Shown: positions 10,304-19,242 of the stretch, piece after piece
How positions within the stretch are numbered: position 1 is the first letter of the stretch
Layout: each line of letters begins with the position of its first letter
DNA from: Opitutia bacterium
GTDB lineage: Bacteria; Verrucomicrobiota; Verrucomicrobiia; Opitutales; Opitutaceae
Assembly (NCBI GenBank): GCA_947475065.1
Contig: CANJLB010000030.1
Span: forward strand, 1 to 37,451
DNA: 37,451 nt
Direction of reading: 5' to 3'
The notes under the pieces: model-generated
The model's input: only the letters and a program-made list of their open reading frames with translations
Databases searched by the model: none
What the model was told of the DNA's origin: nothing
Made by a program: the position numbers and the translations under genes

Positions 10304-11503
10304 TCACTTCCCCGCCACCGGCACGAACAGCACACCGAGCGGCTGCGATGGCGTGGTGATGGGCGCGCCGGACTGGGTGAGCTTGCCGGTCGCGGGATCA
10401 ATCTTGAAGACCACGGCGTTGTTGCTCGCGCCGGCGTTGTTCGTGACGACGAGCCATTTGCCGGTCGGGTCAATGGTGAACGTGCGCGGCGTGCGGCCGC
10501 CGCTGGGAACGTGCTCCACGAGCGTCAGCTTGCCGGTCGCGGAGTCTTGTGCGAAGACGGCGATGGTATCGTGGCCGGCGTTGGTGCCGTCGCGGTTGGA
10601 GGCGTAGAGAAACTTGCCACCCGGGCCGAAGGCGATCTCGGCGGCGGAGCTCGCGCCGGTGTAACCGGCGGACAGAGTGGAGACGGTGTCGCGCTCGGTG
10701 AGCGTGCCTTTGGCGGCGTCCCAGGCGAAGGCGATGATGACGTTGCCCATCTCGCCGATGAGGTAGAGGAAGCGGCCGTCGGGGCTGAACGCGCAGCGGC
10801 GCGGGCCGGAACCGGGCTTCACGCTGGTGAAGGCGGGCTCGTGTGGCGTGAGCGCGCCGGTTTTCGCGTCGAGGCGGTAAATGAAAACTTTGTCCACGCC
10901 GAGGTCGGTTGAGAGGACGAAGCGGTTGTCGGGAGAGGTCAGGATGGCCTCGGCGTAGGCGTGGTTCTGGCGCTGCGGGATGAGGCTGGTGCCGGTGTGC
11001 TGGTCGAACGCCACGCGCTCGGCGAGCGAGCCGTCGGCCTTCAGCGAGTACGCGGCGATGCTGCCGCCATTGTAGTTGGCCACAAAAAGAAACTTCCCCG
11101 TGCGGTCGAAGCTGATGTAGCCGGGGTCCGCGCCGCCGGTGGGCAGCGCGTTGAGCGCGGTGAGCGCGCCGGTCGCGGGGTCGCGTGCGAAGGCGCTCAC
11201 GCCGCCGCCGGGCTGGCCTTGGAACGTGCGGCCGGCGTTGCAGGAGTAGAGGTGGCGGCCGTCGGCGGAAACGACGAAAAAGTTGGGCGCCTGCGCGGCG
11301 ACGGCAACGGCGGGCGCGGAGAGCGCGCCGGTGCGCGAGTCGAAATACGCGAGCGCGATGCCGCCGCTCGCCGCGCCGGAGCCGATGTATGCGTAGTAGT
11401 CGCCGGCGGACTTCATGGCGGCGGGGGACGGGGCGGTTTCGGCGGCGGAGAGCGGGGCGGACATGAGGGCGATGAGGAGGGGGATGGGGACGGGGGATTT
11501 CAC
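10304..11503 (-). CDS. Secreted lactonase-family beta-propeller (6-phosphogluconolactonase-like, PF10282)
   Basis: About 399 residues from a GTG at 11503, chosen because it gives a clean signal peptide (VKSPVPIPLLIALMSAPLSA); the frame runs further upstream without family likeness, and a second GTG is at 11509. The body has seven-bladed propeller repeats with the pattern of the lactonase family: DYYAYIGSG, FVVSADGRHLYSCN, ISFDRTGKFLFVANYNGG, CAFSPDGRFLYLIGE, TIDPTGKWLVVTNNAG. The cytoplasmic member of this family is 6-phosphogluconolactonase; secreted ones have uncertain substrates, so a sugar-lactonase role is only possible. It is probably co-transcribed with the lipoprotein gene that overlaps its stop. 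Confidence 0.85.
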   Translation of the reverse strand: MKSPVPIPLLIALMSAPLSAAETAPSPAAMKSAGDYYAYIGSGAASGGIALAYFDSRTGALSAPAVAVAAQAPNFFVVSADGRHLYSCNAGRTFQGQPGGGVSAFARDPATGALTALNALPTGGADPGYISFDRTGKFLFVANYNGGSIAAYSLKADGSLAERVAFDQHTGTSLIPQRQNHAYAEAILTSPDNRFVLSTDLGVDKVFIYRLDAKTGALTPHEPAFTSVKPGSGPRRCAFSPDGRFLYLIGEMGNVIIAFAWDAAKGTLTERDTVSTLSAGYTGASSAAEIAFGPGGKFLYASNRDGTNAGHDTIAVFAQDSATGKLTLVEHVPSGGRTPRTFTIDPTGKWLVVTNNAGASNNAVVFKIDPATGKLTQSGAPITTPSQPLGVLFVPVAGK

Positions 11504-11706
11504 GCCCACAGCGTGGCGGCACGGCGCGCGACGGCAAGGGCGGAATGGCGCGCGGCACGAAAATCGGGCCGCGACGCCGCGGTCGCGTCGGCCCGGCCAA
11601 TCTTGCCGCGGGGCGGCTCGTGTTTTCTCTTGCCGACATCCGGCAGGGCGCGGCAATTTTTACCGGTCTTTTTCAGCCGCCTCAAAATCCCAAATAACCG
11701 TTCCCC

Positions 11707-12318
11707 ATGAAATCCCTCCGCCTCCCCACCCTGCTCGCCGTGCTGGCGACGCTCGTTCTCGCCGGCTGCCAGTCCGCGTCCTCCGCATCCTCCATGCCGG
11801 CCGCGTCCACCGCCTCGACCCCCGCCGCATCCGCCGCCAGCGCCAAACCCGCGCCCAAGATGGCGGCCATCCGCATCAAGGCCGGCCCGCCGGTCGCCGG
11901 CTTCACGGCCGACGCCGACGGCAACATGTGGCTGCCCGAGCGTGGTTTCACCGGCACCGACTCCATCGGCCGCGACGGCCTCGCCATCGCCAACACCAAA
12001 AGCCCCGGCCTATACCAGAGCGAGCACTACAGCATGACCGCGTTTACCGAGCCGGTGCCGAACGGGAAATACACCGTCAAGCTCCACTTCTCCGAAACGT
12101 ACGAGGGCATCATGGGTCCGGGACAGCGGGTGTTCACCTTCAACATCGAGGGCAAGGAATTCAAAGACTTCGACATCTGGGTGAAGGCGGGCGGCTTTGC
12201 GCGCGCCTACATCGAGACCGTCGAGGTCGAGGTGAAGGACGGCAAGCTGGACATCACCTTCTCGCCCCAGGTGGAGAACCCGCAGATCAACGGCATCGAG
12301 ATCATCCCGCACGCCTGA
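11707..12318 (+). CDS. Malectin-domain lipoprotein
   Basis: A 203-residue protein. The signal peptide ends in a lipobox (LVLAGC, Cys21), followed by an Ala/Ser/Thr/Pro-rich linker to about residue 50. The rest is a malectin domain (PF11721), a carbohydrate-binding sandwich: IRIKAGPPVAGFTADADGN, then GKYTVKLHFSETYEG and GQRVFTFNIEGKEFKDFDIW, ending NPQINGIEIIP. Malectin domains bind glucose oligomers in eukaryotes; in Verrucomicrobiota they often accompany polysaccharide-degrading enzymes. It is likely a surface or periplasmic sugar-binding protein (inference). It reads away from the lactonase-like gene and is followed by a strong intrinsic terminator. Confidence 0.85.
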   Translation: MKSLRLPTLLAVLATLVLAGCQSASSASSMPAASTASTPAASAASAKPAPKMAAIRIKAGPPVAGFTADADGNMWLPERGFTGTDSIGRDGLAIANTKSPGLYQSEHYSMTAFTEPVPNGKYTVKLHFSETYEGIMGPGQRVFTFNIEGKEFKDFDIWVKAGGFARAYIETVEVEVKDGKLDITFSPQVENPQINGIEIIPHA

Positions 12319-12346
12319 GCGGGGCGGGAGCCCTTTCGCCTGAACG

Positions 12347-12375
12347 AGGCGCGGCGTTTTCCGCCGCGCCTTTTT
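12347..12375 (+). terminator. Rho-independent terminator of the malectin gene
   Basis: A perfect 10-bp stem aggcgcggcg / cgccgcgcct with a five-base loop is followed by a run of five T. It lies about 30 bases after the malectin stop codon. Confidence 0.85.
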
Positions 12376-12521
12376 CGCGCAATACCAGGCCGTCGCCCTC
12401 CGACGCCCTTCCCGAACCGGGGGCCGCCGGGACGTCACGGACAATCCGTTCTGCCGCGCACGGAAAAATTGCCAACGAAACGTTGCCGCGCGCCTCCGCA
12501 CCGCTTCGCTTCTCCGCAACC

Positions 12522-13328
12522 GTGCCCACGCCGCCAACCCGCATCCTGTCCGACCTGCACCTCGGCGACGAGCGCAGCTCGCTGCGCGAGCCCGCCCAGC
12601 TCGCGCCGCTGCTCGACGGGGTAGGCGCGCTTGTGCTCAACGGCGACACCTGCGACACGCAGCACGACCTCGATCCGGCGGAGGTGGCGGCGCTGAAGGG
12701 CTTTTTCGCAGCGCGCGTGCCGCAGGTCACCTTCGTCACCGGCAACCACGACCCCGACATCTCCGCCGCGCACGAGCTGGCGCTCGCAGACAGCCGCGTG
12801 TGGTGCACGCATGGCGACGTGCTGTTCGACGACATCGCGCCATGGAGCCGGCTGCGCCCCGAGCTCGCGCGCCGGCTCGCCCTCATCCGCGCCCGCCATC
12901 CGGCGGCGGACTGGCACGCCATCGCCACGCGCCTGCCGATGATGCGCGAGGCCTGCCTCCGGCTGCCGTGCGAGCACACTGCGAAGCTCGGCGGCGCACT
13001 CGCCAAGCTGGAGCGCGCGGCGCGCGACCTGTTTCCACCCACCCGCGCGCTCGCCATGCTCCGCACGTGGATGACCGCGCCCCGGCTCGCGGCCCGGCTC
13101 GCAGCGGCGCAGCGCCCGGCGGCGCGGCTCATCGTGACGGGGCACATCCATTTCCCCGGTGTGCGGCGGAGCGGCGGGCGCGTGGTTGTCAACACCGGCT
13201 CGTTCTCTCCGCCGCTGGGCGCGCGCTGCGTGGACCTCGCGGACGGGACCGTGCGCGTGCGACGGATCGAGCGGCGCGGGGGGAATTTTCACCCCGGCCG
13301 CGTGGTCGCAGAGTTTGCGCTCGCGTGA
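12522..13328 (+). CDS. Metallophosphoesterase (calcineurin-like)
   Basis: About 268 residues from a GTG at 12522. The frame is open for a long way upstream, but family likeness begins only at PTRILSDLHLGD. The full set of metal-binding motifs is present: D11-L-H13, NGD (LVLNGDTCD), GNHD (TFVTGNHDPD), a His in WCTHGD, and GHIH (VTGHIHFPGV), with the usual following VNTGSF. The layout resembles UDP-2,3-diacylglucosamine pyrophosphohydrolase (LpxH)-like or other small cytoplasmic phosphoesterases, but substrate cannot be read from the sequence. No membrane segment. Followed after 29 bases by a small gene on the same strand. The start codon is uncertain because no good ribosome binding site is visible. 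Confidence 0.8.
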   Translation: MPTPPTRILSDLHLGDERSSLREPAQLAPLLDGVGALVLNGDTCDTQHDLDPAEVAALKGFFAARVPQVTFVTGNHDPDISAAHELALADSRVWCTHGDVLFDDIAPWSRLRPELARRLALIRARHPAADWHAIATRLPMMREACLRLPCEHTAKLGGALAKLERAARDLFPPTRALAMLRTWMTAPRLAARLAAAQRPAARLIVTGHIHFPGVRRSGGRVVVNTGSFSPPLGARCVDLADGTVRVRRIERRGGNFHPGRVVAEFALA

Positions 13329-13357
13329 GGGCGGCCCCCTCCCCCACCCTTGCGCAC

Positions 13358-13609
13358 ATGGGCATGGAATTCGGCTGGTGGGCCACAGACCCGGAAACGG
13401 GCAAACACCAAATCTGCGTCCGCATCCACGGCGGCAACATTGCGTGGACGAGAAAGCACGGCCACCACAACCCGTGGGAAACCTACGGCCCGCCCGGCGA
13501 GGCCGACTGGGAGCGGCTGCTGGCCGAGGCCGAACGCCGTGTGCCGCGCCGGCTGATCTCGCCAAAACAGTTCGAGGCCATCCGCCAGTTGCGCGAAACG
13601 GCCCGGTGA
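13358..13609 (+). CDS. Small conserved-looking hypothetical protein
   Basis: An 83-residue protein starting MGMEFGWWATDPETGKHQ. It is rich in Trp (six), His and Gly, with a central segment RIHGGNIAWTRKHGHHN and a helical, basic C-terminus (RRLISPKQFEAIRQLRE). It matches no family I recognise. Its codon use matches its neighbours and it follows the metallophosphoesterase by only 29 bases, which argues that it is real. Function unknown; no signal peptide or membrane helix. Confidence 0.65.
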   Translation: MGMEFGWWATDPETGKHQICVRIHGGNIAWTRKHGHHNPWETYGPPGEADWERLLAEAERRVPRRLISPKQFEAIRQLRETAR

Positions 13610-13712
13610 AAGTGGGCGCGGGGTGGAAAAATTCTCCCGGCGGCGCGCATCCGGTGAGACGAGGATTGACAACCCGCCGCCGTGGCCAAGGCTCTTTTCC
13701 GCCCATACTCCC

Positions 13713-14459
13713 ATGAGCACAGTCCCCAAACCGCTCATCGTCGTCGTCGAGGACGAGCCTAACCTGCTTGCGCTCGTCACCACCCATCTGGATCAGGCAG
13801 GCATGATAGTGCAAGGCTACGCGAGCGGCCTGCCCGCGCTGAAGTTTCTGCGGAAAAACTTCGCCAGCCTCCTCCTGCTTGACATCAACCTGCCAGGCAT
13901 CTCCGGCTTCGAGCTGCGCGAGACGCTTACCCAGGAAGGAGTGCGCGTGCCGACCATTTTTCTGACCGGCAACACCCATGAGGAAGACAAGCTGCGCGGC
14001 CTTGGCCTGGGTGATGATTACATGACCAAGCCGTTCAGCTACGCTGAATTGATCGCCAGGATCCAGGCCGTGCTGCGCCGCGCCAGCGGACGCACCGATT
14101 TCCATGTGACGGAAAATGCCAGCGTGGTGGACGGGCCGTTTGATTTTTGCGGCGTGCGCGTCGTGCCCGCCCGGCTGGAGCTGGAGTTTCCCGGCGCGCC
14201 CCCGGAACAGCTGGGCCGCAAGGCGCTTGGCGTCCTGGTCCACCTGCACGCCAACCGGGGCGAGGTGCTCACGCGCGAGGCGCTCATCCACGCCGTCTGG
14301 GGTGAGCACGCCAACATCACCAGCCGCTCGCTCGACCAATACATCACCAAAATCCGCGAGCTGTTCCGCCGCCACGGCCGTGCGCCCGAAGGCTTCCGCA
14401 ACGTCCACGGCGTCGGCTACATCCTCGACCCCGAGGCAGCCCCGGCCGAGGGCGGGTAA
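13713..14459 (+). CDS. OmpR/PhoB-family response regulator (orphan)
   Basis: A 248-residue two-domain regulator. The receiver has the acidic pair D14/E15 (VVVEDEPN), phospho-acceptor D57 (LLLDINLPG), the T in FLTGN and K106 (MTKPFSY). The C-terminal winged helix (about residues 145-240) shows GRKALGVLVHLHANRGEV, HAVWGEHANITSRSLDQYIT and FRNVHGVGYIL, all typical of OmpR-like DNA binding. The ATG at 13713 is the start; the in-frame upstream part has no likeness. No histidine kinase is in the window, so its partner must be elsewhere. A possible -35 box ttgaca lies at 13666-13671, but the -10 region is poor. Target genes unknown. Confidence 0.92.
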   Translation: MSTVPKPLIVVVEDEPNLLALVTTHLDQAGMIVQGYASGLPALKFLRKNFASLLLLDINLPGISGFELRETLTQEGVRVPTIFLTGNTHEEDKLRGLGLGDDYMTKPFSYAELIARIQAVLRRASGRTDFHVTENASVVDGPFDFCGVRVVPARLELEFPGAPPEQLGRKALGVLVHLHANRGEVLTREALIHAVWGEHANITSRSLDQYITKIRELFRRHGRAPEGFRNVHGVGYILDPEAAPAEGG

Positions 14460-14550
14460 TGGTGAAGACCAATGTCACCAAGAGATCACGAAGGCTCAGG
14501 CTGATAAGGCCCGGCCTCCCATGGCTGTCACCCGAGGCGATGCCTACGAC

Positions 14551-15432
14551 TCAAAACAGTTCTGGCTGCGTGTAGCGCCGGCGCGCCTCGACGAGCGTGC
14601 CGCGCATTTCCATTTCCTCCAGCAGCCGGAACAGCTCCGCCGGCTGTGGCGCGGGCGGCTCCGCCGCCACGGTCGGCAGCGCGAGATCCAGGGTAACAAG
14701 CCGGCGGTTAAGCCGGAGCCGCTCTGCGTCCGCCGCGACCCCCGCGCGGAAACGTTCGGGTGCCAGGTCCGCCGCGTGGGCCAGCACACCGTCGAGGCTG
14801 CGGTGCTCAGCGAGCCATTTCGCCGCCGTCTTGGGGCCGACGCCCGTCACGCCGGGGATGTTGTCGGCCGCGTCACCGACGAGCGAAAGGTAGTCGGCGA
14901 TCTGGGCGGGCGGCACGCCATATTTTTCCCGCACCCCGACCGCATCGAGCACCCGCCAGCCGAGCTTGGGGTTGGCCGACGGCGGTGGGAGCAGCATTTT
15001 CACCTGCCCGTCCACGATCTGGGCAAAATCTTTGTCCGAGCTCACAATGAGCACCTCATGACCGGCGCGCGCCAGCGCGACCGCCTGCGACGCGAGCAGG
15101 TCGTCGCTCTCGACGCCATCCTGCTCGATGCCCACGCAGCCGAGCGCGCGGGTGAACGCCTTGAGCGGCGCAATTTGTTTCGACAGCGCCTCCGGCATCT
15201 CGGCGCGCTGCGCCTTGTAGCCGGGGTGGAGGGCAAGCCGGTCCTGCGAGCCGCCGAGGTCGAAAAACACGAGCGTGCCGGCGGGCCGCTCCTGGTCGGC
15301 GAGCATCCAGAGCGACTTCACCCAGCCATGCAGCGCGCCGGTCGGAAACCCGTCCGCGCGCGTCAGCTCCGGCAGCCCGTGAAAGCACCGGTAGGCGAGG
15401 TTGAAGCCGTCAACAAGGAGCCATTTGGCCAT
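14551..15432 (-). CDS. Stand-alone 5'-3' exonuclease (PIN-like / T5-FEN family)
   Basis: A 293-residue homologue of the 5'-nuclease domain of DNA polymerase I. Acidic metal ligands are seen in LLVDGFNLAYR (D8), GVESDDLLAS and SSDKDFAQIV. The helix-3-turn-helix DNA-binding motif follows as GDAADNIPGVTGVGPKTAAK. It lacks the polymerase part, so it is likely an Okazaki-fragment or flap-processing nuclease, or a repair enzyme. The ATG start (MAKWLLVDGFN) fits the family. It is convergent with the response regulator and lies downstream of acs on the same strand with a 73-base gap. Confidence 0.9.
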   Translation of the reverse strand: MAKWLLVDGFNLAYRCFHGLPELTRADGFPTGALHGWVKSLWMLADQERPAGTLVFFDLGGSQDRLALHPGYKAQRAEMPEALSKQIAPLKAFTRALGCVGIEQDGVESDDLLASQAVALARAGHEVLIVSSDKDFAQIVDGQVKMLLPPPSANPKLGWRVLDAVGVREKYGVPPAQIADYLSLVGDAADNIPGVTGVGPKTAAKWLAEHRSLDGVLAHAADLAPERFRAGVAADAERLRLNRRLVTLDLALPTVAAEPPAPQPAELFRLLEEMEMRGTLVEARRRYTQPELF

Positions 15433-15505
15433 ACCCGCAGCAAGGATCGCACGGTGAGGCCATGCAAGCCAGATGGTGTGCCTACGTCACGCCCGACGGC
15501 TCCGC

Positions 15506-17464
15506 TCACTCCTCCTGCGACTGGAGGGCGGCGACAACATTGAAGTCTTCCAAGGTCGTAGTGTCGCCTTTCACCGTGCCGCCAGCGGCGATTTCCTTGA
15601 GGATGCGGCGCATGATTTTTCCGCTGCGTGTCTTGGGCAGGCCGGCGGCGAAGCGGACGTCATCGGGGCGCGCGAGCGAGCCAATCTCCTTCGCGACATG
15701 CGCGCGGAGCTGCTCCTTGATCTCGGGCGAGGCGGTGAAGCTGTTTTTCAGCGAGACGAAGCAGACGAGCGCCTGCCCCTTGAGTTCGTCGGGCCGGCCC
15801 ACGACCGCAGCCTCGGCCACGGCGGGGTGCGAGACGAGCGCGCTCTCGACCTCGGCGGTGCCGATGCGGTGGCCGGAGACATTCAGCACATCGTCAATGC
15901 GGCCGACGACCCAAAGGTAGCCGTCCTGGTCGAAGCGGGCACCGTCACCACAGAAATAATAGCCGGGCAGCTCGCTCCAGTACTGTTTCTTGAAGCGTTC
16001 GTCGTCGCCCCAGAGCGTGCGGAGCATCGAGGGCCACGGTGAGGCGAGGAAAAGCTTTCCGCCGCTGCCACGCGGCACCTCCGCGCCATTTTCATCGAGC
16101 ACCTTGGGCACGACGCCGAAAAATGGCCGGGCGCAGGAACCGGGCTTGGTCGCCGTGATCCCGGGGAGCGGCGTGACCATGATCGCGCCGGTCTCGGTCT
16201 GCCACCAGGTGTCCACGATGGGGCAGCGTTTTTTTCCAATGAGCGTGTGATACCACATCCACGCCTCGGGGTTGATGGGCTCGCCGACAGAACCGAGGAG
16301 GCGCAGCGAGGTCAGGCGGTGTTTCTTAACGTAGTCATCGCCCCAGCGCATGAACGCGCGGATGGCCGTGGGCGCCGTGTAGAAAATGGTGACGCCGTGG
16401 CGGTCAATGATGTCCCAGAAGCGGTCGGGTTCGGGATGGTTGGGCGCCCCCTCATACATCAGGACGGTCGCACCGCTGGCGAGCGGGCCATAGACGACGT
16501 AGCTGTGGCCGGTGATCCAGCCGATGTCGGCGGTGCAAAAATAAACGTCGGTGTCCTTGAGATCGAAGACATATTTCGTGGTGATCGCCGTGCCGAGCAG
16601 GTAGCCGGCGGTGGTGTGCAGGACGCCCTTCGGTTTGCCCGTCGAGCCGCTAGTGTAGAGGATGAAAAGCGGATGCTCGCTGTCGTGGGCGGCGGCCTTG
16701 TGCGCCACCGGAACCCCGGCGGTCAGCTCGTGCCACCAGCGGTCGCGGCCCGGCTCCATCACGACCGGCTGGCCGGTGCGCCGGAGGACCACGACATGCT
16801 GGACGGTCGGTGTGCCGGCCAGCGCGCGGTCCACATTGGGCTTGAGCTCAACGATCTTGCCGCGCCGCCAGCCGCCGTCGGCGGTGATGATGACCTTGGC
16901 CTGGCAATCGTTGACGCGGTCCTTGATCGCCTCGCTCGAAAAGCCGCCAAAAATAACCGTATGGATGGCACCCAGCCGCGCACAGGCGAGCATCGCAACG
17001 GCGGCCTCGGGCACCATCGGCATGTAGATCGCGGCGCGGTCGCCCTTGCCGACGCCGAGGGCGGCGAGGGCATTGGCGAACTGGCAGACCTCGCGGTGGA
17101 GCTGCGCGTAGGTGATGGTGCGCACGTCGCCCGGCTCGCCCTCGAAGATGATGGCGGCCTTGTGGGCGCGCGGGCCGTCGAGGTGGCGGTCGAGGCAGTT
17201 CTCGGCGACATTCAGCTTTCCCCCGGAGAACCACTTCGCGTGCGGCAGCTTCCACTGGAGCACCTTTTGGAAGGGTTTCCGCCACGCCAGCAGCTCCTTG
17301 GCCTGCCGGCCCCAAAATTTTTCTGGGGTGTTGACAGACTCCGCGTAAAGTCTTTTATAGGCGGCATCACTCCCAAGGTTCGCTTGGCGTTGAAACTCGG
17401 CCGACGGCCTGAATTTCCGGTTTTCCCGGGATACTGAAGTAATCGTCTGGTTCGAGTTCGTCAC
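15506..17464 (-). CDS. acs: Acetyl-coenzyme A synthetase
   Basis: A 652-residue AMP-forming acetate-CoA ligase, normal length for the family. The adenylation P-loop [12 protein letters not shown] is near residue 268-280, the acetate pocket region [14 protein letters not shown] near 305-325, and the regulatory lysine sits in [10 protein letters not shown] (K616), the residue that protein acetylation switches off in this family. The start is a GTG at 17464 (VTNSNQTI). It converts acetate, ATP and CoA to acetyl-CoA in the cytoplasm. Divergent from rho with a 130-base spacer that contains a 7-bp hairpin. Confidence 0.96.
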   Translation of the reverse strand: MTNSNQTITSVSRENRKFRPSAEFQRQANLGSDAAYKRLYAESVNTPEKFWGRQAKELLAWRKPFQKVLQWKLPHAKWFSGGKLNVAENCLDRHLDGPRAHKAAIIFEGEPGDVRTITYAQLHREVCQFANALAALGVGKGDRAAIYMPMVPEAAVAMLACARLGAIHTVIFGGFSSEAIKDRVNDCQAKVIITADGGWRRGKIVELKPNVDRALAGTPTVQHVVVLRRTGQPVVMEPGRDRWWHELTAGVPVAHKAAAHDSEHPLFILYTSGSTGKPKGVLHTTAGYLLGTAITTKYVFDLKDTDVYFCTADIGWITGHSYVVYGPLASGATVLMYEGAPNHPEPDRFWDIIDRHGVTIFYTAPTAIRAFMRWGDDYVKKHRLTSLRLLGSVGEPINPEAWMWYHTLIGKKRCPIVDTWWQTETGAIMVTPLPGITATKPGSCARPFFGVVPKVLDENGAEVPRGSGGKLFLASPWPSMLRTLWGDDERFKKQYWSELPGYYFCGDGARFDQDGYLWVVGRIDDVLNVSGHRIGTAEVESALVSHPAVAEAAVVGRPDELKGQALVCFVSLKNSFTASPEIKEQLRAHVAKEIGSLARPDDVRFAAGLPKTRSGKIMRRILKEIAAGGTVKGDTTTLEDFNVVAALQSQEE

Positions 17465-17492
17465 GTTGGTTGGCTGGTGGGGGAATGGAGAT

Positions 17493-17512
17493 CGCGGGCG
17501 AAGTTGCCCGCG
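17493..17512. repeat. Hairpin in the acs-rho spacer
   Basis: The sequence cgcgggc-gaagtt-gcccgcg forms a perfect 7-bp stem with a six-base loop. On the plus strand it is followed by a T-rich stretch (tggtttctttt), so it could act as an attenuator ahead of rho. It could equally be a REP-type repeat. Function not established. Confidence 0.4.
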
Positions 17513-17594
17513 TGGTTTCTTTTCCCTGCCCCGGCCGACCCCGTCAAGCGCAAGAACCGCCCTTCTCTCCCCGTCCGCTGTTTATTATTTTTTC

Positions 17595-19169
17595 ATGGCT
17601 ACCAAATCAGCAAAACCCAAGGCCCCCGCCCGTGCGCCGGTCAAAGGCAAATCTCCCCGCGTCCGCAAACCCGCCGTCCCGCAGGCGGCCAATCATTCGT
17701 CCGTGACCGCTCCCGCCGACGAGGCCGTTGCCGTCATCACGACCACGGCCGAGCCGCCGCCTGCACCCGTCCCAAGCGTGCCTGAGCCGGTTGCCGCCCC
17801 TGCCGTGGTGTTGGCCCCGCCGCCGGTCCGCAAACGCATCGCTGCTCCATCGCCGCCGATTTTTTTCCCCACGCTCCCGCCGGCCTCCGAGCCTGCGACG
17901 GTTGCCCTCACCGCCACACAGCCCACCGCCCCCATACCGGTTCCCGCCCCTACCCCCGCTCCTCCCGACACCGCTGCTTTCGTCCCCCACGCTGCCCCCC
18001 CTCCGCCGGCTTTCCGCGCTGCTCCCTCCCCCACACCACCCCTGCGCCCGCCCGAAAACACCATCCATGTCGAAGGGGTGCTCGACATTGACGTGCAACA
18101 TGGCGGCAACGGCCAGCTCCTCGACCTCGCCCGCTACGGTAAGCGCCGCCCGTCGGACACCTTCGTGCCCAAGGAGCTCATCCGCCGCTTCCGCCTCCGG
18201 CAAGGCAGCCTCATCAGCGGCACCGCGTGGCCCGCCGAGGGCAAGTTTCCCAATCCCAAGATGAAGTTTATCGAGGCCGTGGACGGCCTGAGCATCGAGG
18301 ATCGCAAAGCCCGCCCCGACTTCACCACATTCACCACCGTCTCACCCGACAAGCAGTGGAAAATGGAACTCAAGGACGGCCGCCTCACCACCCGCGCCGT
18401 GGACCTCTTCTGCCCCGTCGGCAAAGGCACGCGCGGCCTGATCGTCGCCCCGCCCCGCACCGGCAAGACCACCCTCCTGCGCGACATGGCCCTCGGCGTC
18501 CTCGAAAACCATCCCGAGGCGCACGTCATGATCCTGCTGGTGGACGAACGCCCCGAAGAGGTCACCGATTTCAAGCGCAGCGTGCCGGCCGAGGTGTGGG
18601 CTTCGTCGAATGACGAGAGCGTGGACAGCCACATCCGCATCGCCGACCTCTGCATCGAGCGCGCCCGGCGCCTCGTCGAGGCCGGCAAGCACGTCGTGCT
18701 CTTCCTCGACTCGCTCACGCGCCTCGCCCGCGCGCACAACACCCAGAAGAACTCCGGCCGCACCGGCTCCGGCGGCCTCGACGTGCGCGCGCTCGAAAAA
18801 CCCCGCCAGCTCTTCGCCTCCGCCCGCAACACCGAGGAGGCCGGCAGCCTCACCATCGTCGCCAGCGTGCTCGTCGAGACCGGCAGCCTCATGGACCAGG
18901 TCATCTTCCAGGAGTTCAAGGGCACGGGCAATATGGAGCTCGTCCTCGACCGCAAGGCCGCCGAGATGCGACTCTGGCCCGCAATGAACATCCAGTCCTC
19001 CGGCACCCGCAAGGAGGAGCTGCTGATTGACGCCAAGACGCTCGAAGGCATCCACTTTTTCCGTCGCGCGCTCGTGCAGCAGAAAATCGAGGAAGCCACC
19101 GAGACCATGATCGTCCGCCTCTCAAAGACGAAGACCAACGCGGAGTTTCTGAAGCTGATCGCGCGATAG
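17595..19169 (+). CDS. rho: Transcription termination factor Rho, with long disordered N-terminal extension
   Basis: A 524-residue Rho from the ATG at 17595. Residues 1-153 are a low-complexity Lys/Pro/Ala-rich extension, predicted disordered. Then comes the RNA-binding region (VEGVLDIDVQHGGNGQLLDL, FVPKELIRRFRLRQGSLISG) and the RecA-like hexameric ATPase: Walker A APPRTGKTTLL (K291), Walker B MILLVDERPEEV, and conserved blocks LDSLTRLARAHN, GSGGLDVRALEKP and FQEFKGTGNMELVLDR. It unwinds RNA and ends transcription. In the N-terminal domain, the expected GFGFLR-like RNA-binding motif appears as GNGQLLDLAR, an unusual reading. Another rho may exist elsewhere. The hairpin at 17493-17512 could take part in autoregulation. 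Confidence 0.95.
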   Translation: MATKSAKPKAPARAPVKGKSPRVRKPAVPQAANHSSVTAPADEAVAVITTTAEPPPAPVPSVPEPVAAPAVVLAPPPVRKRIAAPSPPIFFPTLPPASEPATVALTATQPTAPIPVPAPTPAPPDTAAFVPHAAPPPPAFRAAPSPTPPLRPPENTIHVEGVLDIDVQHGGNGQLLDLARYGKRRPSDTFVPKELIRRFRLRQGSLISGTAWPAEGKFPNPKMKFIEAVDGLSIEDRKARPDFTTFTTVSPDKQWKMELKDGRLTTRAVDLFCPVGKGTRGLIVAPPRTGKTTLLRDMALGVLENHPEAHVMILLVDERPEEVTDFKRSVPAEVWASSNDESVDSHIRIADLCIERARRLVEAGKHVVLFLDSLTRLARAHNTQKNSGRTGSGGLDVRALEKPRQLFASARNTEEAGSLTIVASVLVETGSLMDQVIFQEFKGTGNMELVLDRKAAEMRLWPAMNIQSSGTRKEELLIDAKTLEGIHFFRRALVQQKIEEATETMIVRLSKTKTNAEFLKLIAR

Positions 19170-19242
19170 ATCCGCAGCCCACACTTCAGCGGCTGAAAGA
19201 TTCACTTTGCGCCGTGAAACAGGTTGCGCCAGCTTTTGTGCC

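Noticed and set aside
12435-14408. A 657-codon minus-strand frame across the metallophosphoesterase, small gene and response regulator
   Set aside because: It is antisense to three genes with good motifs and has an Arg/Ala-rich composition without likeness to any family.
16247-17437. A 396-codon plus-strand frame opposite acs
   Set aside because: Antisense shadow; acs has all catalytic motifs on the other strand.
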